Shown here: in pieces, positions 50,365-59,907 of the stretch
Layout of the letters: the number at the start of each line of letters is the position of its first letter
How positions within the stretch are numbered: position 1 is the stretch's first letter
Assembly (NCBI GenBank): GCA_040901865.1
Contig: JBBDYD010000147.1
Span: forward strand, 1-64,000
Length of the DNA: 64,000 nucleotides
Origin: JBBDYD01 sp040901865
GTDB lineage: Bacteria; Bacteroidota; Ignavibacteria; UBA10030
Direction: 5' to 3'
Translations under genes and position numbers: made by a program
The notes under the pieces: generated by a model
Databases searched by the model: none
What the model was told of the DNA's origin: nothing
What the model saw: the letters and a program-made list of their open reading frames with translations, nothing else

Positions 50365-52614
50365 ATGAAGGAACACGAACACTCAACCGAACATAAACCC
50401 GGGACGAAGCCGCCGCGAGACGAGGTAGCCAAGAAGGCATTTGCGATCTATCAGAAGGAAGGTCGTCCGCAGGGTCACGCCGCCCAGAATTGGTCGGAGG
50501 CGGAAGCTCAATTACAGCACGCCGGCCCCGACCATCCAGGCCACCAAAAACATCACGATCACCATGCTCATATGGCGGCGGATTTCCGGAAACGATTATG
50601 GATCTCGCTGGTCTTAACGCTGCCGATTCTCGCGCTGTCGCCGATGCTACAAACGCTGGTGGGTCTGCGGGAGACCATTCATTTCTCCGGCGACATCTAT
50701 GTGCTGTTCGTGCTCTCCTCCGCGGTTTTTTGGTATGGCGGCTGGCCGTTTCTCAAAGGTTTGTACGAGGAACTAAGATCCCGCCGCCCCGGGATGATGA
50801 CCCTCGTCGCTGTCGCCATTGCAACTGCCTATCTTTACAGTAGCGCCGTGGTTTTCGGCCTGACCGGCAAGATGTTCTTCTGGGAGCTGGCCACACTCGT
50901 GGACATTATGCTGCTGGGACACTGGATCGAGATGAAGTCGGTCATGGGTGCCTCAAAAGCTTTGGAAGAACTGGCCAAACTTATGCCCTCCGACGCGCAC
51001 AAGATAATGCCCGACGGCGGCGTGAAGGACGTGCCATTGGCCGAACTGGCTGTGAATGACAAAGTCCTGATCAAGCCCGGTGAAAAGATACCCGCGGACG
51101 GTGTCATCGTGTCGGGTGAAAGTTCAGTCGATGAGGCGATGCTTACCGGGGAATCAACCCCGGTCACCAAAAAGACTGGCGGCAAGGTTATTGGCGGGGC
51201 CATCAATGGCGAAGGCTCGCTGACTATCGAGGTCAAGGGCACCGGCAAGGATTCCTTTCTGTCGCAGGTCATAGACCTGGTGAAACAAGCCCAGGAAAGT
51301 AAATCAAAGACCCAAGACTTAGCCAACACTGCGGCGCTGTGGCTCACCATCATCGCCCTGGGGGGCGGTCTGATCACCTTCGTGATCTGGCAGGTCATCA
51401 TGGGTATGGAGTTCGCGTTCGCCATCGAACGCACCGTCACCGTCATGGTTATCGCCTGCCCGCACGCTCTCGGTCTGGCCGTCCCGCTGGTCGTGGCCGT
51501 CTCCACCGCCCTGGCCGCAAAAAACGGCCTGCTCATTCGCAACCGGGTTGCCTTCGAAGGCGCGCGAAAACTGCAGGCCGTCATTTTTGATAAGACCGGT
51601 ACGCTGACCGAGGGTCGGTTTGGCGTCACAGAAACTCTGGTGTTCAGCGATGACATCGACGAGGAAACGCTTCGCACCTACGCGGCCTCCGTGGATGCGC
51701 ATTCTGCCCACCCCATTGCCAAGGCTATCGCCGCCGCATCGGAAAAGAAGCTCCCGGTCGAAGGATTCAACAGCATCACTGGCAAGGGCGCCGAAGGCCG
51801 GGTTGAGGGCAAAGACGTCAAGGTAGTCAGTCCCGGCTACTTGCGCGACCAGAACATCGATCTCTCGGACAAGCGCGTCGAGCCACTGCAGGCCCAGGGC
51901 AAAACGGTCGTGTTTGTTCTCGTTGATGGGAAACTCAATGGAGCGATTGCCCTGGCGGACATCGTACGACCCGAGGCGAAGCAAGCCATCGATGCCCTCA
52001 AGGCGCTCGACATTCGCTGCCTGATGCTCACCGGCGATAACAAAGCGACGGCCAAATGGGTCTCGGATCAGGTTGGGCTGGATGAATACTTTGCCGAAGT
52101 CCTTCCCCAGGACAAAGCAGCCAAAGTCAAAGAGGTCCAATCCCGCGGTGTGCTGGTGGCCATGACTGGGGACGGTGTGAACGATGCCCCGGCGCTGGCG
52201 CAGGCCGATGTGGGTATAGCTATTGGAGCCGGTTCCGATGTGGCCGTCGAAACCGCTGACGTCATTCTGGTACGGAGCAATCCGCTGGATGTCCTGGCCA
52301 TCGTGCAGCTCTCCCGTGCCACGTATCGGAAGATGATTCAGAACCTGGTCTGGGCTACGGGTTACAACATCGTCGCTCTTCCGCTGGCGGCTGGAGCGCT
52401 TTACGCATGGGGCGTGCTGCTCAGTCCCGCGATGGGTGCGGTGCTGATGTCCGCGAGCACGGTGATTGTTGCCATCAACGCGCGACTGCTGAAGCTGAAG
52501 AATGTGCACTCTGCCGAAAAGCCGGAACAAGAACTTTCGGTCAACACGAAAGACCATGAACACCGGGATCAAAAGACAGCGATTGCATCCACCAAGAAAG
52601 AAGCGGGGCCATGA
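50365..52614 (+). CDS. copB: CopB-type copper P1B-ATPase with N-terminal DUF2934
   Basis: A 749-residue pump. N-terminus: DUF2934 (about 18-52, VAKKAFAIYQKEG ... NWSEAEAQL) followed by a His-rich stretch (HPGHQKHHDHHAH). Core motifs: TGES, the CPH triplet (Cys365-Pro366-His367 in VIACPHALGLA), phosphorylation site Asp409 in FDKTGTLTEG, and MTGDGVNDAPALA. CPH marks the P1B-3 (CopB) class, which exports Cu and Ag. It is GC-rich compared with the upstream genes. Confidence 0.92.
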   Translation: MKEHEHSTEHKPGTKPPRDEVAKKAFAIYQKEGRPQGHAAQNWSEAEAQLQHAGPDHPGHQKHHDHHAHMAADFRKRLWISLVLTLPILALSPMLQTLVGLRETIHFSGDIYVLFVLSSAVFWYGGWPFLKGLYEELRSRRPGMMTLVAVAIATAYLYSSAVVFGLTGKMFFWELATLVDIMLLGHWIEMKSVMGASKALEELAKLMPSDAHKIMPDGGVKDVPLAELAVNDKVLIKPGEKIPADGVIVSGESSVDEAMLTGESTPVTKKTGGKVIGGAINGEGSLTIEVKGTGKDSFLSQVIDLVKQAQESKSKTQDLANTAALWLTIIALGGGLITFVIWQVIMGMEFAFAIERTVTVMVIACPHALGLAVPLVVAVSTALAAKNGLLIRNRVAFEGARKLQAVIFDKTGTLTEGRFGVTETLVFSDDIDEETLRTYAASVDAHSAHPIAKAIAAASEKKLPVEGFNSITGKGAEGRVEGKDVKVVSPGYLRDQNIDLSDKRVEPLQAQGKTVVFVLVDGKLNGAIALADIVRPEAKQAIDALKALDIRCLMLTGDNKATAKWVSDQVGLDEYFAEVLPQDKAAKVKEVQSRGVLVAMTGDGVNDAPALAQADVGIAIGAGSDVAVETADVILVRSNPLDVLAIVQLSRATYRKMIQNLVWATGYNIVALPLAAGALYAWGVLLSPAMGAVLMSASTVIVAINARLLKLKNVHSAEKPEQELSVNTKDHEHRDQKTAIASTKKEAGP

Positions 52615-52773
52615 AAATATCGAAAACCAAAGGCCTGGATCCCATCTGCGGAATGACATGGATGTAGCAACCGCCGCTCCACGATGAACGCGATGAAAAG
52701 AGGTACTATTTTGCTGCGATCACTGTCGGCAGAAGTCTCTCTCCGCGCCCGCCGGTGCCAGGCCTGGGGGTAA
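52611..52773 (+). pseudogene. Decayed YHS-domain gene
   Basis: Starting ATGAAAATATCG, 4 bp into the CopB stop, the first frame gives DPICGMT and then stops. Shifted frames give DVATAAPR and, further on, LFCCDHCRQK. Together these match YHS domains (DPVCGMxVDPATAA ... YYFCCxxCRxKF), which bind metal and often accompany copper pumps. At least two frame changes and stops separate them. The rest of 52615-52841 holds no gene. Confidence 0.6.
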
Positions 52774-52841
52774 GTATGGTAGCTGCTGTGGATAATGTCC
52801 GGGTTTTCCGCCGACCCATAAACCAAAGGAAATAGTGCATT

Positions 52842-53189
52842 ATGAACCAGGAAGCCTCATCCAAACCAAAATGGCTCCCCGGCGCCCAGACGATGAGCGT
52901 CCTTGAACTTGTCAACTACCAGGACGGCGCCATCGTCAGCCGCGAGCTCATCAAGAAACCTGCTGCCAGCGTGACGGTCTTCGCTTTCGATGCAGGTCAG
53001 GGCTTGAGCGAGCATACGGCCCCGTTCGACGCGCTGGTGCAGGTGGTGGAGGGCGCGGTTGAGATTATGATTTCCGGCCAACCACTCAAATTGCAGAGCG
53101 GCGAGATGATTCTGATGCCCGCCGGTCAACCGCACGCACTCAAAGCACTTGAACGATTCAAGATCATTCTGACAATGATTCGATCCTGA
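52842..53189 (+). CDS. Cupin-domain protein
   Basis: A 115-residue single cupin. Motifs: SVTVFAFDAGQGLSEHTAPFDA and VQVVEGAVEIMISG, then LQSGEMILMPAGQPHAL. One of the usual metal-binding His positions reads SEHTAP with a later QPHAL, so metal binding is possible. It precedes phosphoketolase by 15 bp. Substrate not known. Confidence 0.85.
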   Translation: MNQEASSKPKWLPGAQTMSVLELVNYQDGAIVSRELIKKPAASVTVFAFDAGQGLSEHTAPFDALVQVVEGAVEIMISGQPLKLQSGEMILMPAGQPHALKALERFKIILTMIRS

Positions 53190-53204
53190 AAAAAGACAAC
53201 AACG

Positions 53205-55607
53205 ATGAGGACAAAGATAAAACCACTCAACCCGGAACTGTTGCGCAAGCTGGACGCTTATTGGCGCGCGGCGAACTATCTTTCAGTTGGCCAGATCTAT
53301 CTCTTTGACAATCCGCTCCTGAGGAAGCCGCTTACGCTGGCGCACATCAAACCGCGCCTGCTTGGGCACTGGGGAACGACACCAGGGCTGAACTTCGTCT
53401 ATGTTCACTTGAATCGGGTAATCAAGGAGCGCGACCTCAGTGTCCTCACCATCACCGGACCGGGACACGGAGGGCCGGGTCTGGTAGCGAACGCCTACCT
53501 CGAAGGCACTTACAGCGAAGTGTATCCAAACATGTCGCAGGATGCCGATGGCATGAAGCGGCTGTTTAAGCAGTTCTCGTTTCCCGGCGGTATTCCGAGT
53601 CACGTCGCGCCGGAAACGCCCGGATCGATTCATGAAGGGGGCGAGTTGGGCTATTCCCTGTCGCATGCTTTCGGCGCGGCGTTCGATAATCCTGATCTGA
53701 TGGTTGCGTGCGTCGTCGGCGATGGCGAAGCGGAAACCGGACCGCTGGCGACTGCATGGCATTCCAACAAGTTCCTCAATCCGGTTCACGACGGCGCCGT
53801 GTTGCCCGTTCTGCATTTAAACGGTTACAAGATTGCCGGCCCCACCGTGCTGGCTCGCATTCCGCATGATGAACTGGAAGCGCTCTTCCGTGGCTATGGT
53901 TACAAGCCGTATTTTGTCGAGGGCCACGACCCATACAAAATGCACCAGCTCATGGCCGCAACGCTCGATACCGTCGTGACCGACATTCAGCGCATCCAAC
54001 ACGGGGCCCGCACCAAAGGGTTCAAGGGGCGTCCGACCTGGCCCATGATTATTTTGCGTTCTCCGAAAGGCTGGACCGGCCCGAAGGTGGTGGATGGCAA
54101 ACCCATTGAAGGCACGTTCCGCTCGCATCAAGTGCCGATGGGCGACATGAATCGTCCGGGCCACGTGAAGATTTTGGAGAAATGGTTGAAGAGTTATCGT
54201 CCGGATGAGTTGTTCGACAAGACCGGGAAGCTGCGCCCCGAACTCGCCGAGCTGGCCCCTAAAAACGAGCGCCGCATGAGCGCCAATCCGCACGCCAATG
54301 GCGGCCTTCTGTTGCAGGACCTGCGGATGCCGGATTTTCGCGACTACGCGGTGAAGGTGCCAGAGCCAGGCACCGTGGTCGGCGAAGCCACCCGCGTCCA
54401 GGGCCAGTTCATTCGCGATGTGGTCAAACTCAACCCCACCAGTTTCCGCGTGTTTAGTCCGGACGAGACGACCTCGAACCGCTGGAATGCGGTTTTCGAG
54501 CTTACGAACCGTTGCTCAACTGCGGAAATCCTTCCCGGCGACGACCACGTGGCCCCCGATGGCCGCGTGATGGAGATGTTGAGCGAGCATCAGTGTGAAG
54601 GCTGGTTGGAAGGTTACCTGCTCACGGGCCGTCACGGCTTCTTCTCCTGCTACGAGGCGTTCATTCACATTGTTGACTCAATGTTCAACCAGCACGCCAA
54701 GTGGCTGGACGTCGCCGGCAAGATTCCGTGGCGCCGGCCCATTGCTTCGCTGAACTATCTGCTTTCGTCGCATGTGTGGCGGCAGGACCACAACGGCTTC
54801 AGTCATCAGGACCCCGGCTTCATCGATGTTGTGGCGAACAAAAAGGCGGAGATTGTCCGCGTCTATCTGCCGCCCGATGCGAACACGCTGCTCTCGGTGA
54901 CGAACCATTGCCTGCGCAGCCGCAACTACGTGAACGTGATCGTGGCCGGCAAACAACCCTCCCCGCAGTGGCTCGACATGGACGCCGCGATGAAGCATTG
55001 CACCGCCGGCATTGGCATCTGGCCGTGGGCCGGCAATGATCAAGGCGGCGCGCCGGATGTCGTCATGGCGTGCTGCGGCGACGTGCCCACCCTCGAAACC
55101 CTGGCCGCAGTCGAATTGCTGCGAAAACACTTTCCCGAACTCAAGGTCCGTGTGATCAACGTGGTGGATTTGATGAAACTCCAACCGCAGAGCGAACATC
55201 CGCACGGTCTGAGTGATAAAGATTTTGATGGGCTCTTCACAAAGGACAAGCCTGTCATTTTCGCTCATCACGGTTATCCGACCCTGATTCATCGGCTCAC
55301 GTATCGCCGCACCAACCATAAGAACATCCATGTGCGCGGGTTCAAGGAGGAGGGCACGACCTCGACGCCGTTTGACATGGTGGTGATGAACGATCTGGAC
55401 CGATTTCATCTCGTCGCAGACGTGATTGATCGTGTGCCCACGCTGGGTCCCCGCGCGGCCTACGCAAAGGAAGTGATCCGGGATAAGCTCATCGAGCACA
55501 AGCAATACATTGCCAGGCGCGGCGAGGACATGCCGGAAATTCGCAATTGGCAATGGAACAACATCCCAACATCCAATGAGAAGAGGCTTCCGTATGGAGA
55601 GAATTGA
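53205..55607 (+). CDS. xfp: Xylulose-5-phosphate/fructose-6-phosphate phosphoketolase
   Basis: An 800-residue thiamine diphosphate enzyme of normal length. Family blocks: ITGPGHGGPGLVANAYLEGT, HEGGELGYSLSHAFGAAF, VGDGEAETGP, VFSPDETTSNRWNAVFE and GRHGFFSCYEAFIHIVDSM. It cleaves xylulose-5-P or fructose-6-P with phosphate to acetyl phosphate plus an aldose phosphate. Acetyl phosphate can give ATP through acetate kinase, which is not in the window. Confidence 0.95.
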   Translation: MRTKIKPLNPELLRKLDAYWRAANYLSVGQIYLFDNPLLRKPLTLAHIKPRLLGHWGTTPGLNFVYVHLNRVIKERDLSVLTITGPGHGGPGLVANAYLEGTYSEVYPNMSQDADGMKRLFKQFSFPGGIPSHVAPETPGSIHEGGELGYSLSHAFGAAFDNPDLMVACVVGDGEAETGPLATAWHSNKFLNPVHDGAVLPVLHLNGYKIAGPTVLARIPHDELEALFRGYGYKPYFVEGHDPYKMHQLMAATLDTVVTDIQRIQHGARTKGFKGRPTWPMIILRSPKGWTGPKVVDGKPIEGTFRSHQVPMGDMNRPGHVKILEKWLKSYRPDELFDKTGKLRPELAELAPKNERRMSANPHANGGLLLQDLRMPDFRDYAVKVPEPGTVVGEATRVQGQFIRDVVKLNPTSFRVFSPDETTSNRWNAVFELTNRCSTAEILPGDDHVAPDGRVMEMLSEHQCEGWLEGYLLTGRHGFFSCYEAFIHIVDSMFNQHAKWLDVAGKIPWRRPIASLNYLLSSHVWRQDHNGFSHQDPGFIDVVANKKAEIVRVYLPPDANTLLSVTNHCLRSRNYVNVIVAGKQPSPQWLDMDAAMKHCTAGIGIWPWAGNDQGGAPDVVMACCGDVPTLETLAAVELLRKHFPELKVRVINVVDLMKLQPQSEHPHGLSDKDFDGLFTKDKPVIFAHHGYPTLIHRLTYRRTNHKNIHVRGFKEEGTTSTPFDMVVMNDLDRFHLVADVIDRVPTLGPRAAYAKEVIRDKLIEHKQYIARRGEDMPEIRNWQWNNIPTSNEKRLPYGEN

Positions 55608-55637
55608 ATGTACAGGGCTTCTGGGGAAAGGAGCGCG

Positions 55638-56759
55638 ATGAGTGGATTCGAATTAAAGCGTCTCGCACAGATCATGGAGCCGGAGCCTGGCAATCCGATG
55701 GAGGTCGAAGGCGTTTTGAATCCGGCGGCGGTGCGCGGCCCGGATGGTGAACTCTATCTGTTTCCCAGGCTGGTCGCTCAGGGTAATCATTCACGTATTG
55801 GCGTCGCCCGTGTGAAATTCAACGAGGTGGGTGACCCGTGTGGCGTGGAGCGGCTCGGCATCGCACTGGAGCCGGAAGAAGGTTACGAGCAGCGGTCCGA
55901 CGGCAGCGGCGGCTGTGAGGATCCTCGGATCACATTCGTGGAACGGTTCCAGCGTTACGTGATGACTTACACGGCCCATTCCCCCATCGGGCCACGGATC
56001 GCCCTGGCCGTCTCGGAGGATTTGTTTCACTGGAAGCGACTGGGGCTCGCGACCTTCGAGCCCTATCACGGCATCGATTTCGTCCATGTGGACAACAAGG
56101 ACTCCAGCTTCTTCCCCGTCGCCATTCCCAATCACCGTGGGAAGATTCAGTTGGCCATCATCCACAGGCCGTTGTTCCCCGGCACGCGACCGGAGGAGAC
56201 CGCCTGCGAACCCGAGTCCCGTGTCGTGGACCTCGATCATGAAAGCATTTGGATTTCCTATTGCCCGATGGCCCTGGAGGGTCTCGAACCGCATCACCTT
56301 GGCCTATTTAACTCTCATCACCGGCTGGCGACTCCGGTGTCGCCGTGGGAGATGCTGAAAATAGGTGGTGGGACTCCGCCCGTCCTGACCCGGCATGGCT
56401 GGCTGACCATTTATCATGGTGTGCAGGAATTGCCGGACCCCGGGCCGGACGAACACCCGCTGTGCTACTCAGCCGGAGTGATGGTGCTCTCGAAGGAGCA
56501 TCCGCGCGTGATCCTTTATCGATCGACGGAGCCAGTGTTGACACCGCTGCTGAAGGAGGAACGCCACGGCACTGTACCCAATGTCGTATTCCCCACCGGC
56601 ATCGACCGGCGTGACGACCTCGGCGCTCCAGACCGCTTCGACATTTATTATGGAATGGCGGACAACCGGATCGGTGTGGCACGGCTTGACGTCCCGGAAC
56701 ATCTGCCGCCAGGCGCATCCGCCGATGGCGATGGACCAAAGACAGGTGGGCAAGGATGA
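55638..56759 (+). CDS. GH130 family glycosidase/phosphorylase
   Basis: A 373-residue propeller protein. Family blocks: VLNPAAVRGPDGELYLFPR, the hallmark CEDPRITFV, SSFFPVAI and AIIHRPLFP, WLTIYHGVQ and VPNVVFPTG. GAAAGGAG precedes the ATG at 55638, so the frame from 55608 is too long. It is distinct from the other GH130 at 27020. The location between phosphoketolase and pyruvate kinase suggests sugar-phosphate release feeding the acetyl-phosphate route. Confidence 0.88.
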   Translation: MSGFELKRLAQIMEPEPGNPMEVEGVLNPAAVRGPDGELYLFPRLVAQGNHSRIGVARVKFNEVGDPCGVERLGIALEPEEGYEQRSDGSGGCEDPRITFVERFQRYVMTYTAHSPIGPRIALAVSEDLFHWKRLGLATFEPYHGIDFVHVDNKDSSFFPVAIPNHRGKIQLAIIHRPLFPGTRPEETACEPESRVVDLDHESIWISYCPMALEGLEPHHLGLFNSHHRLATPVSPWEMLKIGGGTPPVLTRHGWLTIYHGVQELPDPGPDEHPLCYSAGVMVLSKEHPRVILYRSTEPVLTPLLKEERHGTVPNVVFPTGIDRRDDLGAPDRFDIYYGMADNRIGVARLDVPEHLPPGASADGDGPKTGGQG

Positions 56760-56889
56760 AAAACAACGAAAATCCCTCCAACTTCGGCAGCGTTGTTGCA
56801 GTACGCGGAAGGAAGAGCGGCATTCATAACGCCATGGATAGAGCAATAGTGTGGGGACAACGCAGACCGCCTTTATGGAGAAAGGGCTC

Positions 56890-57924
56890 ATGGTTAAGGC
56901 CAAGATAATCTGTACACTTGGTCCAGTGTCATCGAACGAAACGGTGCTTAGAAAAATGATGCTGGCTGGCATGGATGTCGGGCGCCTGAATTTTTCCCAC
57001 ACTACGCCGCAGGAATCGCTCCGTACCATAGGACTCGTTCGGTTTCTAAACACGAAATACCGCAGGAGAGTACAGCTTCTCGGTGACCTGCAGGGCCATC
57101 GCATAAGAGTTGGCGATCTCCTTGCTCCGGTTTTGCTTGAACAACACCAGACAGTGTGGCTCACCCAGCAAAAGACAAAAGGCTCGGATGAAACAATACC
57201 TTTTGATTATCAAGGCTCCCTCCTCGGTATTAAAAACGGGCACCATGTCTTCATAGACGATGGCAATATTGCTTTGGAAGTGATCGGACGAACTGAAAAC
57301 AGCCTACAAGTCAAAGTAGTATACGGCGGCTTGGTTCAGGAACATAAGGGGATCAATATTCCTGAGGCACGGTTGCCCTTTGGCGGTATCAGCTTAAGGG
57401 ACATCGAACATATACTCTTTTGTAAAGAGCATGGTGTAGAATATATCGCGCAGTCATTCGTATCCACCAAAAAGGATATCCAGGATGTGAGAAAAACGCT
57501 CGGAGAAGGCTCGGGATGCCAGGTCATCGCCAAGATAGAAAACAGAGAAAGCATAGAGAATATCGATGAGATCGTCGACGGTTCAGACGGAATTATGATT
57601 GCGCGCGGAGATATGGGGGTATCATTGCCAATTTACAAAATCCCCGTTATTCAAAAGGAGATTATCAAGAAGTGTAACCGCGCCGGCAAGTTCGTTATTA
57701 CCGCGACACAGATGTTGGAGAGTATGACGGAAAACCGCATCCCTACCCGGGCAGAGGCAAGCGATGTGGCCAACGCCATCATAGACGGAACGGACTTTGT
57801 TATGCTTTCGGCTGAGTCTGCCGTGGGAAAATATCCGGTTGAGACGGTCAGGATGATGAATGCTATCATACAGTTCACTGAAACGTACCTTCGAAAGTCG
57901 GTTTCGGAGCGATGCGAAAAGTAG
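56890..57924 (+). CDS. pyk: Short pyruvate kinase, no C-terminal allosteric domain
   Basis: About 344 residues. Conserved N-terminus (KIICTLGPVSSN, GRLNFSHT), the active-site block ITATQMLESMTENRIPTRAE, and the GTDFVMLSAESAVGKYPVE loop. The effector-binding C-terminal domain of full-length enzymes (about 470 residues) is absent, so the enzyme should be unregulated. GAGAAAGGG precedes the ATG at 56890; 56851 is an alternative. Confidence 0.88.
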   Translation: MVKAKIICTLGPVSSNETVLRKMMLAGMDVGRLNFSHTTPQESLRTIGLVRFLNTKYRRRVQLLGDLQGHRIRVGDLLAPVLLEQHQTVWLTQQKTKGSDETIPFDYQGSLLGIKNGHHVFIDDGNIALEVIGRTENSLQVKVVYGGLVQEHKGINIPEARLPFGGISLRDIEHILFCKEHGVEYIAQSFVSTKKDIQDVRKTLGEGSGCQVIAKIENRESIENIDEIVDGSDGIMIARGDMGVSLPIYKIPVIQKEIIKKCNRAGKFVITATQMLESMTENRIPTRAEASDVANAIIDGTDFVMLSAESAVGKYPVETVRMMNAIIQFTETYLRKSVSERCEK

Positions 57925-57989
57925 TTGGCTGTGTGCCGTAGTAAGAAAGAGACAATCAAATATGCGACACGGGCAATGGTCTCAGGACA

Positions 57990-59528
57990 ATGAGTAAGAT
58001 AAACCAAGGCACAATAGTCTCGGTGCGTGGCAGCGTCGTGGACATCCGATTCGCCGATCGGCTGCCGCCGATCTACTCGGTCCTGCGCACAGGAGATGAA
58101 GGGCGCATCATCATCGAAGTGCTGGCGCAACTGGATGCGCATCGCGTTCGTGGCATAGCGTTGACACCAACGCAGGGTCTTGCGCGCGGCATGGCGGTTG
58201 AGGACACGGGCGGACCGTTGAAAGTGCCGGTGGGAAAAGGAATTCTTTCGCGGATGTTTGACGTGTTTGGGAACGCTCTCGACCGCGAAGGGGAAGTTAC
58301 GAACGTGGAATGGCGTACTGTCCATCGCGCTCCGCCGCCGCTGGCCCGTCGTTCCACCAAGTCCGAAGTCTTCGAGACGGGCATAAAGGTGATTGATGTG
58401 CTCGTGCCGCTGGAGCGCGGCGGCAAGGCAGGACTGTTTGGCGGGGCAGGCGTGGGCAAAACAGTCCTGCTCACGGAAATGATTCATAATATGATCGGGC
58501 ACCACGAGGGGGTAAGTCTGTTCTGCGGCATCGGCGAACGCTGTCGCGAAGGCGAGGAGCTCTACCGCGACATGAAGAAAGCCGGCGTCTTGCCAAACAT
58601 GGTGATGATCTTTGGGCAGATGAACGAGCCACCGGGCAGCCGGTTCCGAGTGGGCCATGCCGCGCTGACGATGGCCGAATATTTCCGGGATGACGAGCAC
58701 CGGGATGTCCTGCTGCTCATCGACAATATTTTTCGCTTCATCCAGGCCGGCATGGAGGTGTCCGGCTTGATGGGGCAAATGCCATCGCGTCTCGGCTATC
58801 AGCCAACCTTGGGCACCGAGTTGTCGCGACTGGAGGAGCGTATCGCCAACACCGACGCCGGAGCTATCACGTCCATTCAGGCCGTGTACGTGCCGGCGGA
58901 CGATTTGACCGACCCGGCGGCGGTGCACACGTTTTCGCATCTCTCGGCGTCCATCGTGCTTTCGCGCAAACGGGCGAGCGAAGGACTGTACCCGGCTGTC
59001 GATCTGCTGCAATCGAGCTCCAAAATTGCCACGCCCGGGATTGTCGGCGAACGACATTATCTCCTGGCTCAGGAAATCAGACAGACGCTCGCGCAGTACG
59101 AAGATCTCAAGGACGTCATCGCCATGCTCGGCCTGGAACAACTGGCGCCGGAAGACCGCAACGTAGTCGCCCGCGCCCGGCGGCTGGAGCGATTCCTCAC
59201 GCAGCCGTTTTTCGCCACCGAGCAGTTCAGCGGCATCAAAGGAAAACTCGTCAGCCTCAAAGATGCGCTCGAGGGCTGCGAACGAATCCTGCACGATGAA
59301 TTCAAAGACTACCCGGAGAGCGCTCTTTACATGATCGGGACGATTGACGAGGCGAAGAAAAAGGCCCCGCCCGACAAACCAGCAGCCAAGGTCGAACCCG
59401 GCGCAAAACCTGCGGCAAAAGACGACTCCAAGCCCGCTGCCGACTCCAAGGCCAAGTCCGAACCGCGGCCGAAGTCCGAGCCGAGACTAAAAACAGAAGT
59501 TGAACATGCCGACGCTCATGCATCTTAA
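57990..59528 (+). CDS. atpD: N-ATPase F1 beta subunit
   Basis: A 512-residue catalytic subunit. Walker A GGAGVGKTV, IFGQMNEPPGSR, Walker B region LLLIDNIFRF, and MPSRLGYQPTLGTELSRLEERI. The last 55 residues are Lys/Pro/Ala/Glu-rich, an added tail not needed for catalysis. The operon order that follows (epsilon, Q, R, a, c, b, alpha) defines the N-ATPase type, distinct from the housekeeping ATP synthase. Confidence 0.95.
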   Translation: MSKINQGTIVSVRGSVVDIRFADRLPPIYSVLRTGDEGRIIIEVLAQLDAHRVRGIALTPTQGLARGMAVEDTGGPLKVPVGKGILSRMFDVFGNALDREGEVTNVEWRTVHRAPPPLARRSTKSEVFETGIKVIDVLVPLERGGKAGLFGGAGVGKTVLLTEMIHNMIGHHEGVSLFCGIGERCREGEELYRDMKKAGVLPNMVMIFGQMNEPPGSRFRVGHAALTMAEYFRDDEHRDVLLLIDNIFRFIQAGMEVSGLMGQMPSRLGYQPTLGTELSRLEERIANTDAGAITSIQAVYVPADDLTDPAAVHTFSHLSASIVLSRKRASEGLYPAVDLLQSSSKIATPGIVGERHYLLAQEIRQTLAQYEDLKDVIAMLGLEQLAPEDRNVVARARRLERFLTQPFFATEQFSGIKGKLVSLKDALEGCERILHDEFKDYPESALYMIGTIDEAKKKAPPDKPAAKVEPGAKPAAKDDSKPAADSKAKSEPRPKSEPRLKTEVEHADAHAS

Positions 59529-59907
59529 GGTTCTCCTGCCGTTCCGAGTCTTCGCCGATAAAACCGGCGTTGCGCGCATCGTTGCGGAGACCCGCGACGG
59601 CTCATTCGGTCTCTTGCCGCACCGACTCGACTGTGTAGCGGCGCTGGTGCCCGGGATTCTGATCTACGAACATGAAGCAGGGGGGGAAGTATACGTGGCC
59701 ATCGATGAGGGAGTGCTCGTCAAAACCGGCCTGGATGTGCTTATCTCCGTGCGCAACGCAATTGCCGGAACCGACCTCGGCCAACTGCGTGAGGTTGTGG
59801 AGAAGGAGTTTCTGAACCTGAACGAACGGGAGCAAAGAGCTCGTGCCGTGATGGCAAAAATGGAAAGCGGCTTCATCCGCCGCTTGGCGGAGCTTCATCA
59901 TGAGTGA
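59506..59907 (+). CDS. atpC: N-ATPase epsilon subunit
   Basis: A 133-residue epsilon subunit: N-terminal beta barrel (KVLLPFRVFADKTGVARIVAE, GSFGLLPHRLDCVAAL) and a C-terminal helical hairpin (LNLNEREQRARAVMAKME). Starts inside the beta gene, and its stop overlaps the next gene by 8 bp. Confidence 0.9.
   Translation: MPTLMHLKVLLPFRVFADKTGVARIVAETRDGSFGLLPHRLDCVAALVPGILIYEHEAGGEVYVAIDEGVLVKTGLDVLISVRNAIAGTDLGQLREVVEKEFLNLNEREQRARAVMAKMESGFIRRLAELHHE

Noticed and set aside
51319..52659. 446-residue open frame on the minus strand
   Set aside because: Shadow of the GC-rich CopB gene on the opposite strand; composition is Arg/Gly/His-rich with no motif.
57651..59294. 547-residue open frame on the minus strand
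   Set aside because: It is antisense to atpD, which has all catalytic motifs; its translation shows no family motif.
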